From Deltaproteobacteria bacterium (GTDB lineage: Bacteria > Bdellovibrionota_C > UBA2361 > JANWWW01): a DNA stretch of 33,682 bases. Below, piece after piece: positions 18,360-27,071 of the stretch (position 1 is the stretch's first letter; the number at the start of each line of letters is the position of its first letter). Location of the stretch: NCBI GenBank assembly GCA_025055295.1, contig JANWWW010000011.1, positions 1-33,682 on the forward strand, read 5' to 3'. The translations under genes and the position numbers were made by a program. The notes beneath the pieces were generated by a model. That model was not told the DNA's origin. It did no database searches and worked only from the letters and a program-made list of their open reading frames with translations.

Positions 18360-18962
18360 TCAATTGCCCTGAACCGATCTCAAAAATCGCTCTTCAACAT
18401 TTTGCCAATTTATTACATTCGTCCAAGCATTGACATACTGAGCTCTATCGTTTCGATATTTCAAGTAATAAGCATGTTCCCAAACATCAATGACTAGAAG
18501 AGGCTCAACAACCCACTGTCCTAAATCTTGGTGTTTCTCAGCGGTCAAAATTTCTAGAGATTGGTTCATTTTGTTATAAACTAACAGGCCCCATCCGCTA
18601 CCTTCAACCGAAACACTAGCTGCTTTGAAATGATTCATCATGTTTTCATAACTGCCGAACTTCGAATTAATCGCAGTGAGGAAATCCTGGTTTGAAGGCT
18701 GCCCGCCGCCATTTGGCTTCATGTTTTTCCAAAAAATACAATGCAAAAAATGACCGCTTCCATGAAACGCAATCTCCCTCTCCCAGTGTTTTACAAGCGA
18801 AAAGTCTCCACTTTCCCGAGCTTCCTTTAATTTTTGTTCGGCATTGTTGAGGCCATTTACGTAAGCCTGATGATGCTTTGAGTGATGGAGCATCATGGTA
18901 GTTTCATCAATGTAAGGTTCAAGCGCGCCATATTCATAATCTAATTGCGGTAAAACATGCAT
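18360..18962 (-). CDS. Fe/Mn superoxide dismutase
   Basis: LPQLDYEYGALEPYIDETTMMLHHSKHHQAYVNGLN, GSGHFLHCIFWKNM, DVWEHAYYLKY. Confidence 0.97.
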   Translation of the reverse strand: MHVLPQLDYEYGALEPYIDETTMMLHHSKHHQAYVNGLNNAEQKLKEARESGDFSLVKHWEREIAFHGSGHFLHCIFWKNMKPNGGGQPSNQDFLTAINSKFGSYENMMNHFKAASVSVEGSGWGLLVYNKMNQSLEILTAEKHQDLGQWVVEPLLVIDVWEHAYYLKYRNDRAQYVNAWTNVINWQNVEERFLRSVQGN

Positions 18963-19014
18963 ACAGTGAAAATGGTAATTTATTTATTAAAAAAACTCAA
19001 TAAAATTGTAGTAA

Positions 19015-19659
19015 GTGAAGTTTGAGAAAATTTTTGGAGAACAAGCGTCTTCGTTGGTTATTGGAATAGGAACTGGAAAGACGGTAACATCTATAATTGA
19101 AAATTATTTTTCAGAAGATTTTGTTAAAAAACATAAATTTGTTCCATCAAGTCTGGACAGTGAAACGTTACTTAAAAAGTTTGATGCAACTGTTCTCTCT
19201 TTATTCTCAGCTGAAGCGCTTGACATTTACGTTGATAGCGCTGACTTTGTCCTTCCATCAAAAAAATGGGCAATAAAAGGTTATGGCGGAGCTCTATTTA
19301 AAGAAAAGATTTGTTACCTAAAAGCTAAAAAAGCAATTTTAGTCGTAGATTCAAAAAAAGTGGTAGACAAATTTGATAATCTTCAGATTCCGGTTGAAGT
19401 TCACCCTTTAGCCCTTGGTTTAGTTACTAGGTATTTAAATTCAAGAAATTTGCCTTTTTCGGTAAGACAAACGTCAGCTGGAAAACACGGTTATGCGATT
19501 ACAGAAAACTGTAATCTCATTGTCGATGTAAAAATGGAAACTTTTGATACAAGCTCTGTCATGGAGATTCAACAACTCGTAGGGGTGATTTGCACGGGTT
19601 TCTTTTACGAGCAAGAAACCCGAATATACGTTTTTGACAAGGATGAAGTGTATGAGTAA
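19015..19659 (+). CDS. rpiA: Ribose-5-phosphate isomerase A
   Basis: IGIGTGKTV, YVDSADFVLPSKKWAIKGYGGALFKEKICY (conserved Asp/Asp/Lys/Glu positions kept), HGYAITENCNLIVDV; GTG start. Confidence 0.9.
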   Translation: MKFEKIFGEQASSLVIGIGTGKTVTSIIENYFSEDFVKKHKFVPSSLDSETLLKKFDATVLSLFSAEALDIYVDSADFVLPSKKWAIKGYGGALFKEKICYLKAKKAILVVDSKKVVDKFDNLQIPVEVHPLALGLVTRYLNSRNLPFSVRQTSAGKHGYAITENCNLIVDVKMETFDTSSVMEIQQLVGVICTGFFYEQETRIYVFDKDEVYE

Positions 19660-20179
19660 ATCGTTTAACCACTAATACACTCCAGCTGAAAATTGCAACA
19701 TAACCCACGACTTAGATCAAGCTTATTCCGTATCTAGAATGGGTCTGCGGTAGAGGGAGATAAATGAGGGTGTCATACGCCAAGATCTTCATGCCTTGTG
19801 AGCTCTTTTTGATGTCCATTGGAGGTACACTGGTCTTTTCGATATCAGGCAAATCCACAATGTTACCTAATTGAGGAGCATGATCAAAGTCTTATTAAAA
19901 TACAAATTCAGATTTGCTCTAAAAGACGTGAATAAAGCATCCAGAAGTGACACAATCGGAGCAACAATCCCTCTCTCCACATGCGAGAATTTATACGTCA
20001 CGAAAATCAGTCTTCTTTTACACAGGCTGTTTCCATCAAAAGGCAATCATCGTAAATTATCTTTTTTTAGCACTAAAAAGACATTTAATTAATTACAAAC
20101 TGTTTCATTCCTAAATTTAACTAGCATCAAAAGGAAGTATTTTTCAGATATATTCTGTAAATAAGTTCCAAAAGAGGTT

Positions 20180-21625
20180 GTGATTGGAAGGATTTTTACT
20201 GATTTAACGCAAAATCGGTCGCAGGGAGAGCAGCCTCTGCTTCAAAATGCACAAGACTATTTGACAGGGAATTCGCTTGGACAATCAACTCGTCCGTTGC
20301 CATTTCGATTACCTAATCAAGGGGTAACCTCACTCTGTGCTGTTCATGTTGGTGAACTGTCCTCGTCGAGCCCGCACGTGTCTGAAACTGCAAACAGATT
20401 GGGCTTATTCTCAAGAGCTACCGAGTTGGCTCATGCTTTACGCCATCTTAATTTAAATAAAAATGATGAAAAGGCAGTAATACGAGCTGTCGCAGCTTTA
20501 CATAATTTGGCAACCGTAGAAGGCACAATGGGACAGATTGAAGTCCTAAAATTAAGTGACCTCAGAAAACGTTTAGAGGCAGGTGAAAGAATTGCTTTGG
20601 TTGTTGAAGTCACCGGTGAAGTTTATTCCGGTTTGGTCACCACAAATTCACTTGAAAATTCTAGACACGTAATAATGATTGAGGGAATAAAACCAGACGG
20701 ATCTTTAATTGTAAGCAATTCAGGTTTTAATAGAACGCCTGAAGGCAGGGACAAAGAAATAAAGCACTGGCAAGATTTGGTTCGAATTTCTCAGTTGAAA
20801 CCTAATACCGTTAAAATTGATGGAGAACCAGTTGCAGTAATAATGAAGTATCCAACTCCGCGTTTTAATAGCCCCATGCAGACAGGGCTAAATTTAGGCG
20901 GAGATAGGGGCGAATTAAGATTTGCTGCAGATTTAGCTTTCTACAATCAATTTGACTTAAATAACCGAAATTTTTCAGCTCAAAACAATACTCAGCAGCC
21001 TCAAGTTGCAGTTAAAAATTTTTCGATAGGGCCTCTATTTGCCCTTGAAGGGTCTTACGAAATTGGTCCCGGTCTATCAGTACAAGGCTCAGGCTTAATC
21101 GTCAATACAGCCACTTTTAATCAAAACTCACTCTACTTAACAATAGACTCAGGCAAAGCCAGACTTGGATTAAATCACTTCGATAGAAATGTTTCAGGTG
21201 TTCGTGAAAGCCGCTTAAAACGTGTAGATGGAGAGTTGGTATTAAACGAGCACCTACTAGGGTCGGAATCGAGTGGCTTTCAGGCTTTTTTTGACTTCGA
21301 ATTAAATCAATCCTGCATCGGTATTTATTACGGCCGTTTTTCAAGCAATTCATTTAACCTGAACCTGACCACGGGTAGATATTCTGAAGGAAAAAATTCT
21401 TCCGATATATTCGGAATTTACTTTGCAGGGGACAATACCTCAGTGCACTTTGAAAGAATTACCACCAACACCTCAGATTGGCGTCAAATTCACAAGCATA
21501 GTCACTGTGTAACGATCGAACACAGACTTAATAACGGAGACAAAGTGTTATTCCAAGGTGTCAAGGAAGAGCAAAATGGGAAAGATTATTGGAAAGTTGG
21601 AATAGGTTACCAGAAAAACTTTTAG
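20180..21625 (+). CDS. Papain/C39-like cysteine protease domain fused to a beta-rich, possibly barrel-like domain
   Basis: N-domain: NQGVTSLCAVHVG (Gln then Cys six residues later), SRHVIMIEGIKPDGSLIVSNSG (His...Asn). C-domain: repeated short amphipathic strands ending in YWKVGIGYQKNF. GTG start. Confidence 0.55.
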   Translation: MIGRIFTDLTQNRSQGEQPLLQNAQDYLTGNSLGQSTRPLPFRLPNQGVTSLCAVHVGELSSSSPHVSETANRLGLFSRATELAHALRHLNLNKNDEKAVIRAVAALHNLATVEGTMGQIEVLKLSDLRKRLEAGERIALVVEVTGEVYSGLVTTNSLENSRHVIMIEGIKPDGSLIVSNSGFNRTPEGRDKEIKHWQDLVRISQLKPNTVKIDGEPVAVIMKYPTPRFNSPMQTGLNLGGDRGELRFAADLAFYNQFDLNNRNFSAQNNTQQPQVAVKNFSIGPLFALEGSYEIGPGLSVQGSGLIVNTATFNQNSLYLTIDSGKARLGLNHFDRNVSGVRESRLKRVDGELVLNEHLLGSESSGFQAFFDFELNQSCIGIYYGRFSSNSFNLNLTTGRYSEGKNSSDIFGIYFAGDNTSVHFERITTNTSDWRQIHKHSHCVTIEHRLNNGDKVLFQGVKEEQNGKDYWKVGIGYQKNF

Positions 21626-22084
21626 AGCATCGGAAAATTATCGTACCCAGTCTGTTGACAATAAAGTAGGCTCATAAAACTGAAGTTCCTTACGGTAGCT
21701 AGTCCAACAGATAGCCATAAAACGCGCAACTATGGAAAACTCTTGATAAAAGAACTATCCCTCGTGGTACAACCTCAAATGCTCAGGGTTATTGGTTTTG
21801 CAGATGTTTGTAAAATTAGGTATTTTTCGACTTAAAGGTGGCTCGAAAACTATTCCCTTCAAGTTCAAAATTAAAAAGCCGCTGTGGGCTTGAAGTTTGT
21901 GTGATGCTTTTATTGATTGCCAAGTTTAAAAATGATTGACTGACGCTAAGGATTAAACAATGCTCCCGCAAACCTGTATGACTATCCAGCAAATCTAAAC
22001 ATTGGCTTTTATCCTATCTGTCTACCATCAGCTATATACTTTCACTGACTTTTTTTGAGGTAATTAGCTATTTTTGGAATATTA

Positions 22085-22107
22085 ACCTGTTAGATTTTGA
22101 TACAGGT
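22085..22107. repeat. Inverted repeat ACCTGT-N11-ACAGGT
   Basis: aACCTGTtagattttgatACAGGTa, within a 0.7 kb intergenic region. Confidence 0.5.
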
Positions 22108-22338
22108 ATATCCTATGTTGATATTTATTTTGAATACCCGCCTTTGACACTTTCATATTCTGGAAACCTGTAAAACTTAATTCAGATAAATTAGACTCAA
22201 CTTGCTCCAAACAGCTTTTGTTACTTGTTACCAATTAAGACTACTGAAACCGCGAGTAAAACTCCTGTTGACACAAAAAATGGATAAGGTAAATGCCAAA
22301 AATCTGAAGGGTTTGATTATTCAAAAATTTTTTCGCCT

Positions 22339-23403
22339 TTAGATTTTAAGAAAAGTAATCTCATTAACCGCCCCTTTAGAGTTGTAAATTTTAAATTGGC
22401 CCCCATTCAGCTCAGTTAGAGTTTTGGCGATATAAAGTCCTAAACCTGATCCCTGCTGTTCTAAGCTTTTCCTCTCTGGTTGGTAAAAAGGCCTGATATC
22501 GTCGCCACTATAACCGGCAGGAAAACCGGCTCCAAAATCAGAGATAGTTAATCTGACTGTGGTCAAAGTTTCCATACACTCAACTATTACTGGTGATTTT
22601 TGCTTCACAAACTTCAAAGAGTTTTCAATAATTTTTGCGATAGCGGTTACAACTTGTTGCTCATTACACAGAAAATGTGCGGAAAATCCTTTGCCTTTGA
22701 AGATAAAAACTGGCTTGATATCGAGTATATCTTCGTACAAATGCCTAAAAGCCTTATTTACACAGGTCTCGAAATTTGTTCTCACGCGCTTCTGAATTGC
22801 GAGCTTTTCCGCTATCCCTAGCTGAATTTGTTGAAACGTGGTCAAATTGGAAACAAATTTCTCCAACCTTTGCCCGCTTTTTTTGATGGATGTTACTATG
22901 TTGGTCAAAGTTGAGTCTTCAAGCTCTTTCAAAAGCACCTCCGATCCTGCTGAAATGGCCACAAGTGGTGTTCGCAATTCATGGGTGACTACTGTGGCAA
23001 AAGTTTGTTTTGTTTCCTCGACTATATCGCTTGTCTTTTTTGTTAATTCTAATATGTTTCTCGCAACATGCTTAACCTCATCATGGGTAAATGGCTTTGA
23101 TAAAAAAGCTACAGCTCCATACTGAAACAGTTCAGCCCTCAAAGAAGGATCGTTAACACCCGATATCACAAGAACAGCAGGCTTTCGACTTTTACCGGCA
23201 AGTATTTTTAGAAGTTCTTCGCCGTTGATCTCGGGCATAAGAAAATCTGTGATAAGCAGATCAACTCTGTTCTTCTCAAGCTTCTCTTTGGCTTCTAAAC
23301 CGTTCCGGGCTACTATCACTTCAAAGCACTCAGAAAGCGCGCTAAACAGTTGGTCTCTTACATCCGGATTATCATCCGCTATCAGAACCCGATATTTCTC
23401 CAC
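22339..23403 (-). CDS. Hybrid REC-HisKA-HATPase sensor kinase
   Basis: REC VLIADDNPDVRDQL...LLITDFLMPEINGEE; HisKA FATVVTHELRTPLVAISAG; HATPase IIENSLKFV, ISDFGAGFP, GSGLGLYIAKTL. Confidence 0.95.
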   Translation of the reverse strand: MEKYRVLIADDNPDVRDQLFSALSECFEVIVARNGLEAKEKLEKNRVDLLITDFLMPEINGEELLKILAGKSRKPAVLVISGVNDPSLRAELFQYGAVAFLSKPFTHDEVKHVARNILELTKKTSDIVEETKQTFATVVTHELRTPLVAISAGSEVLLKELEDSTLTNIVTSIKKSGQRLEKFVSNLTTFQQIQLGIAEKLAIQKRVRTNFETCVNKAFRHLYEDILDIKPVFIFKGKGFSAHFLCNEQQVVTAIAKIIENSLKFVKQKSPVIVECMETLTTVRLTISDFGAGFPAGYSGDDIRPFYQPERKSLEQQGSGLGLYIAKTLTELNGGQFKIYNSKGAVNEITFLKI

Positions 23404-23461
23404 AGCTGAAAATTCTCGTTACTATTTTTATCGGCTTCAGTTTAAAATGTTTTAGTCGAAA

Positions 23462-24349
23462 ATGCATAAAATTTTAGGACTTTTCCCCGGGCAAGGGAGT
23501 CAAGCAGTCGGCATGGCTGATGATTTGGTTGAAAAATATTTGAATTTTTTTGAAACCGCTAACCGCGTACTGAATTTCGATTTGTTAAATTTGATGACTT
23601 CAGGCCCTCAGGAAATATTAACTCTAACAAAGTGGGCTCAACCAGCGATTTTGACGGTTAGTTTCGTTAAATTTCAAGATCTGCAACAAACAGAGGGACT
23701 TCAGCTTCAAAATTATGCGTGTTTTGTAGGTCATAGTTTGGGCGAGCTATCGGCTCTTCTATGTTCAGGCGTGCTTGACTTTGAGACAGCGGTCTTTCTG
23801 GCTCATAAACGTGGGGAATTTATGCAGGATGCGGTTCCTGAAGGTAAAGGAGGAATGATTGCGCTGGTTGGTTTATTAGACAAAAAGGTTTTTGAACTAG
23901 CAGAAGAAAACAAAGTTTATGTCGCCAACTTTAACTCCCCTGAGCAGGTTGTTTTTGGCGGAATGTGGGATAATTTGAATAAATTTTGCGAGTCTTTGAA
24001 AATTCATGGTTCAACAGTCAAAATTGTACCGTTGAGAGTCAGTGCCCCCTTTCACACTCCTTTATTGCTTCCCGCAAAGGAAAAATTCTCTACCCTGCTC
24101 GAAACAATCGCACTGAAGCTACCACAAATACCGGTTATTTCTAATGTAACCGCGCTTCCTTACCCAAACGATCCTATCAAAATTCGTGAATTGCTTAGTG
24201 ATCAAATAGTTCATTCAGTCCTATTTAAAGACTGTGTACACTACGCTGTCGAGAACTATTACTTCGAGCATTTTATAGAAATAGGTTTTGGGCAAATTCT
24301 AACGGGTTTAATAAAGAAAAATAAATTCGCTATCACGGCTTTTAAGTGA
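23462..24349 (+). CDS. fabD: Malonyl-CoA:ACP transacylase
   Basis: LFPGQGSQAVGM, FVGHSLGELSALLCSG, VSAPFHTPLL. Confidence 0.97.
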   Translation: MHKILGLFPGQGSQAVGMADDLVEKYLNFFETANRVLNFDLLNLMTSGPQEILTLTKWAQPAILTVSFVKFQDLQQTEGLQLQNYACFVGHSLGELSALLCSGVLDFETAVFLAHKRGEFMQDAVPEGKGGMIALVGLLDKKVFELAEENKVYVANFNSPEQVVFGGMWDNLNKFCESLKIHGSTVKIVPLRVSAPFHTPLLLPAKEKFSTLLETIALKLPQIPVISNVTALPYPNDPIKIRELLSDQIVHSVLFKDCVHYAVENYYFEHFIEIGFGQILTGLIKKNKFAITAFK

Positions 24350-25608
24350 AAAGGCTTTGGCTTTTTTTTGGATCAGTTTTGATAACTTTGTTGATGGCAC
24401 AAGTCTTATTTGGTGGTCCGCAAGCCCTTTTTGATACATATCCGCCCGAAATCGTGCCAAAGCGACTAGCAAAATTTGTTGGCTCATCTCCTCAAAATTT
24501 TGAATTTTTGTTGCAAGACTTATCATCGCTTGCCAAGATAAGATACCAGTTGTTTTTCAACAAACAAAAAGTGCTAGATAAAACAATTAAATCGGAAAGA
24601 GAAAAGTCAAAAACATTAAGTATAACAATAGATCCGTCCAAAGCTCAGTTTAAGCAGGGCAAATACAAGCTTGTCATAACGGCAACAGATGGATCTGTGC
24701 GGGCAAACCGAACAGCAAAAGAGTATGAGTTCATAATAGATTTCACAAAACCGCACATTCTGCCGATATCTTACATGCATAATGTCAGACGAGGTGGTTT
24801 GGAACTTTTTTTTTATGAGCTGTTAAATGATGCTTCCTCAGTTGAGTGTGTAATTGTGAATCAGAGGATTTTTTTCCCGGGTATCCCCGCAGAACTTTTT
24901 GGCATCAAAACCCGTCGAAAAGTTAAAGGAACCTTTTTCTCAATTCCCTTTAGCGATATCAAATCACTGGCCCTTATGTCATACGCCAATAATTTTGACA
25001 CACACTTTTTCAAGTTTCCTCACTTAATCCTTGACTTTAAAGGAAGGGAAACCGTTTTAACGCCTGCGATTGCTAGCAAAATTCGTCAAATCTCCCGGAA
25101 ATTAACCCAATCATCTAGTAAGTTTAAATTAGAAGATTGTGAACTACCTAGAATGCCTCAATCTTGTGAAGCGGTTGGAGAATTTGAAAAGCCTATATCT
25201 CGAGGCAGCTATTACGCAGCATATGGACAAAACATATTGTCTGAAGACAAGGAAAAATTGAAACTATCATTCGATGTTTTCTGGTTAACAGACGTGAATT
25301 CTGAAATCATCTCTCCTCAATCAGGCTACCTAGAGGATTTTTCCGACGGTGTATTGGTAATAAACTACGGTTGTGGCTTAAGAAGCCATCTTTATCCCGT
25401 TGAATTGCAGCAGAAGCAGATTGGTGAGACGGTAAAGAAAGGTGAAAGAGTTGGCATGATTTCGAGAACACTTTCCGACTTTGTTGGACACCAGATCTCA
25501 ATATGGGGCCATCCCATTAACAATCGTGAACTCGAAGATAAGTCTTGGGTCAATGACCATATCCTTAAAAAAATTGCTTTAGTCAAAGACATATCAGGGA
25601 CAAGATGA
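24346..25608 (+). CDS. M23/LytM-like protein with N-terminal Ig-like region; probably catalytically inactive
   Basis: N-terminal TM/signal; C-terminal SGYLEDFSDGVLVINYGCGLRSHLYPV...GETVKKGERVGMISRTLSDFVGHQISIWGHPIN has the LytM layout but lacks HxxxD and the second His of HxH. Confidence 0.75.
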   Translation: MKRLWLFFGSVLITLLMAQVLFGGPQALFDTYPPEIVPKRLAKFVGSSPQNFEFLLQDLSSLAKIRYQLFFNKQKVLDKTIKSEREKSKTLSITIDPSKAQFKQGKYKLVITATDGSVRANRTAKEYEFIIDFTKPHILPISYMHNVRRGGLELFFYELLNDASSVECVIVNQRIFFPGIPAELFGIKTRRKVKGTFFSIPFSDIKSLALMSYANNFDTHFFKFPHLILDFKGRETVLTPAIASKIRQISRKLTQSSSKFKLEDCELPRMPQSCEAVGEFEKPISRGSYYAAYGQNILSEDKEKLKLSFDVFWLTDVNSEIISPQSGYLEDFSDGVLVINYGCGLRSHLYPVELQQKQIGETVKKGERVGMISRTLSDFVGHQISIWGHPINNRELEDKSWVNDHILKKIALVKDISGTR

Positions 25609-27071
25609 GAATATTTAAGCTTCTCTTATTTGCGTTTCTGTTTGGCCAAAGCTACCATGAGGAGACAAAGTTCATCGAAGAATTTTTCAAGAAAATCGAG
25701 ATACATACTCTTAGAAATGGCCTAAGATTGGTTTTGGTAAATCAGACACATTCGCCAACTTTTGCGGGAGTTATTTCGGTAAAGGTTGGTTCCGTGGATG
25801 AAAGCGACGGTAAAAAAGGCATTTCGCACTTTTTGGAGCATATGGCTTTTAAGGGAACTTCCGAGATCGGCACTACCGACTTTGAAACAGAAAAGAAATT
25901 GCTCGATCGATTATGGAAACTTGAATCAAAACTTATGCGGCTCGACATATCGGACAATGAGCGCCAAGAACTTAAGGAAATCCGGCGAAAACTTCGCGAA
26001 CTTTGGCGCACGGAGGAATTTCAAGCAAAGTTGGCGGATCTTGGCGGAATAGACATAAACGCAACGACGAGCGCAGACTTTACGAAATATTTTGGAAGAT
26101 TTCCCTCAGAGGCTTTGGTTGAGTGGGCAGAACTTGAAGTAAAGAGACTAACAGATTTGGTGCCACGACAGTTCTTTGAGGAAAGAAGAGTTATTCTCGA
26201 GGAAAGAGCAATGCGCATAGAAAACAATCCATTGGGCAAAATGCTCGAATTTTTCACCTTCATCTCCTACGAGAAACATCCATATAGATACCCGGTTATA
26301 GGTTACAGGAAAGATCTTGAAAGTTTGACCCCTAGAGATCTTTTAGACTTTCACTCCCAATTTTACTTTGGCAAAAACATGGCAGTTGTATTAATAGGAG
26401 ATATTTCTAAAAAAGACCTTTTACGCGTGATTAGTCACTTCGAGAAAATACCCTCAAATCCAAGAGTGCCCCAAGTGATACAGACATCAAATATCCCACA
26501 AATCGAAACCCGTTTTAAAAATCACCGGGAAATTGTGAAAAACTTTGGCACAAAAGCCATACTTGTGGGCTTTAAAAAAAATGTTTACCCAGAAATCGAA
26601 GATCTTTGCGCAAGTTTAATTGCGAGGTTACTTTTTGACGACAAATATGGACTTGTTTATAAAAATCTTGTGCAAACACGACAGCTCATAGCTTCAGTAA
26701 CTTATTCCGAATTGCCCGGAGTGAGATACCCTAATGTAATATTGGTTTATATGCCTGTTTTAAAAGATCAAAGCGTACAGGGTGTTACTAAGGAATTTTG
26801 GCATTTAATCGAAAATGAGCTGTATAGCGCTGTAACGCCAGAAAACATAGAACTTTTTAAAGGTCTTATACTTGCCGACGTCGCCAGAATTTTTGAAAAC
26901 AGGCTTGAATTGGCAGAATGGTTGTCGGAATCGGTTCTTTTGTACAACTCTCCATTTGAGATACAAAAAATCATCGAAAAATTTCTCAAGTTAGATGCAG
27001 GTGAACTCAATGCTTGCGCAAGAAGCATCTTTAGAAAAGAAAATAGCCTCGTTTTAATATCTGAAAAATAA
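25605..27071 (+). CDS. M16 zinc protease, catalytic subunit
   Basis: KGISHFLEHMAFKGT (HxxEH) and EERRVILEERAMRIENNP; signal-like N-terminus. Confidence 0.93.
   Translation: MRIFKLLLFAFLFGQSYHEETKFIEEFFKKIEIHTLRNGLRLVLVNQTHSPTFAGVISVKVGSVDESDGKKGISHFLEHMAFKGTSEIGTTDFETEKKLLDRLWKLESKLMRLDISDNERQELKEIRRKLRELWRTEEFQAKLADLGGIDINATTSADFTKYFGRFPSEALVEWAELEVKRLTDLVPRQFFEERRVILEERAMRIENNPLGKMLEFFTFISYEKHPYRYPVIGYRKDLESLTPRDLLDFHSQFYFGKNMAVVLIGDISKKDLLRVISHFEKIPSNPRVPQVIQTSNIPQIETRFKNHREIVKNFGTKAILVGFKKNVYPEIEDLCASLIARLLFDDKYGLVYKNLVQTRQLIASVTYSELPGVRYPNVILVYMPVLKDQSVQGVTKEFWHLIENELYSAVTPENIELFKGLILADVARIFENRLELAEWLSESVLLYNSPFEIQKIIEKFLKLDAGELNACARSIFRKENSLVLISEK

Noticed and set aside
22559-23455. 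Plus-strand ORFs inside the REC-histidine kinase
   Set aside because: Antisense to a clear REC-HisKA-HATPase protein.
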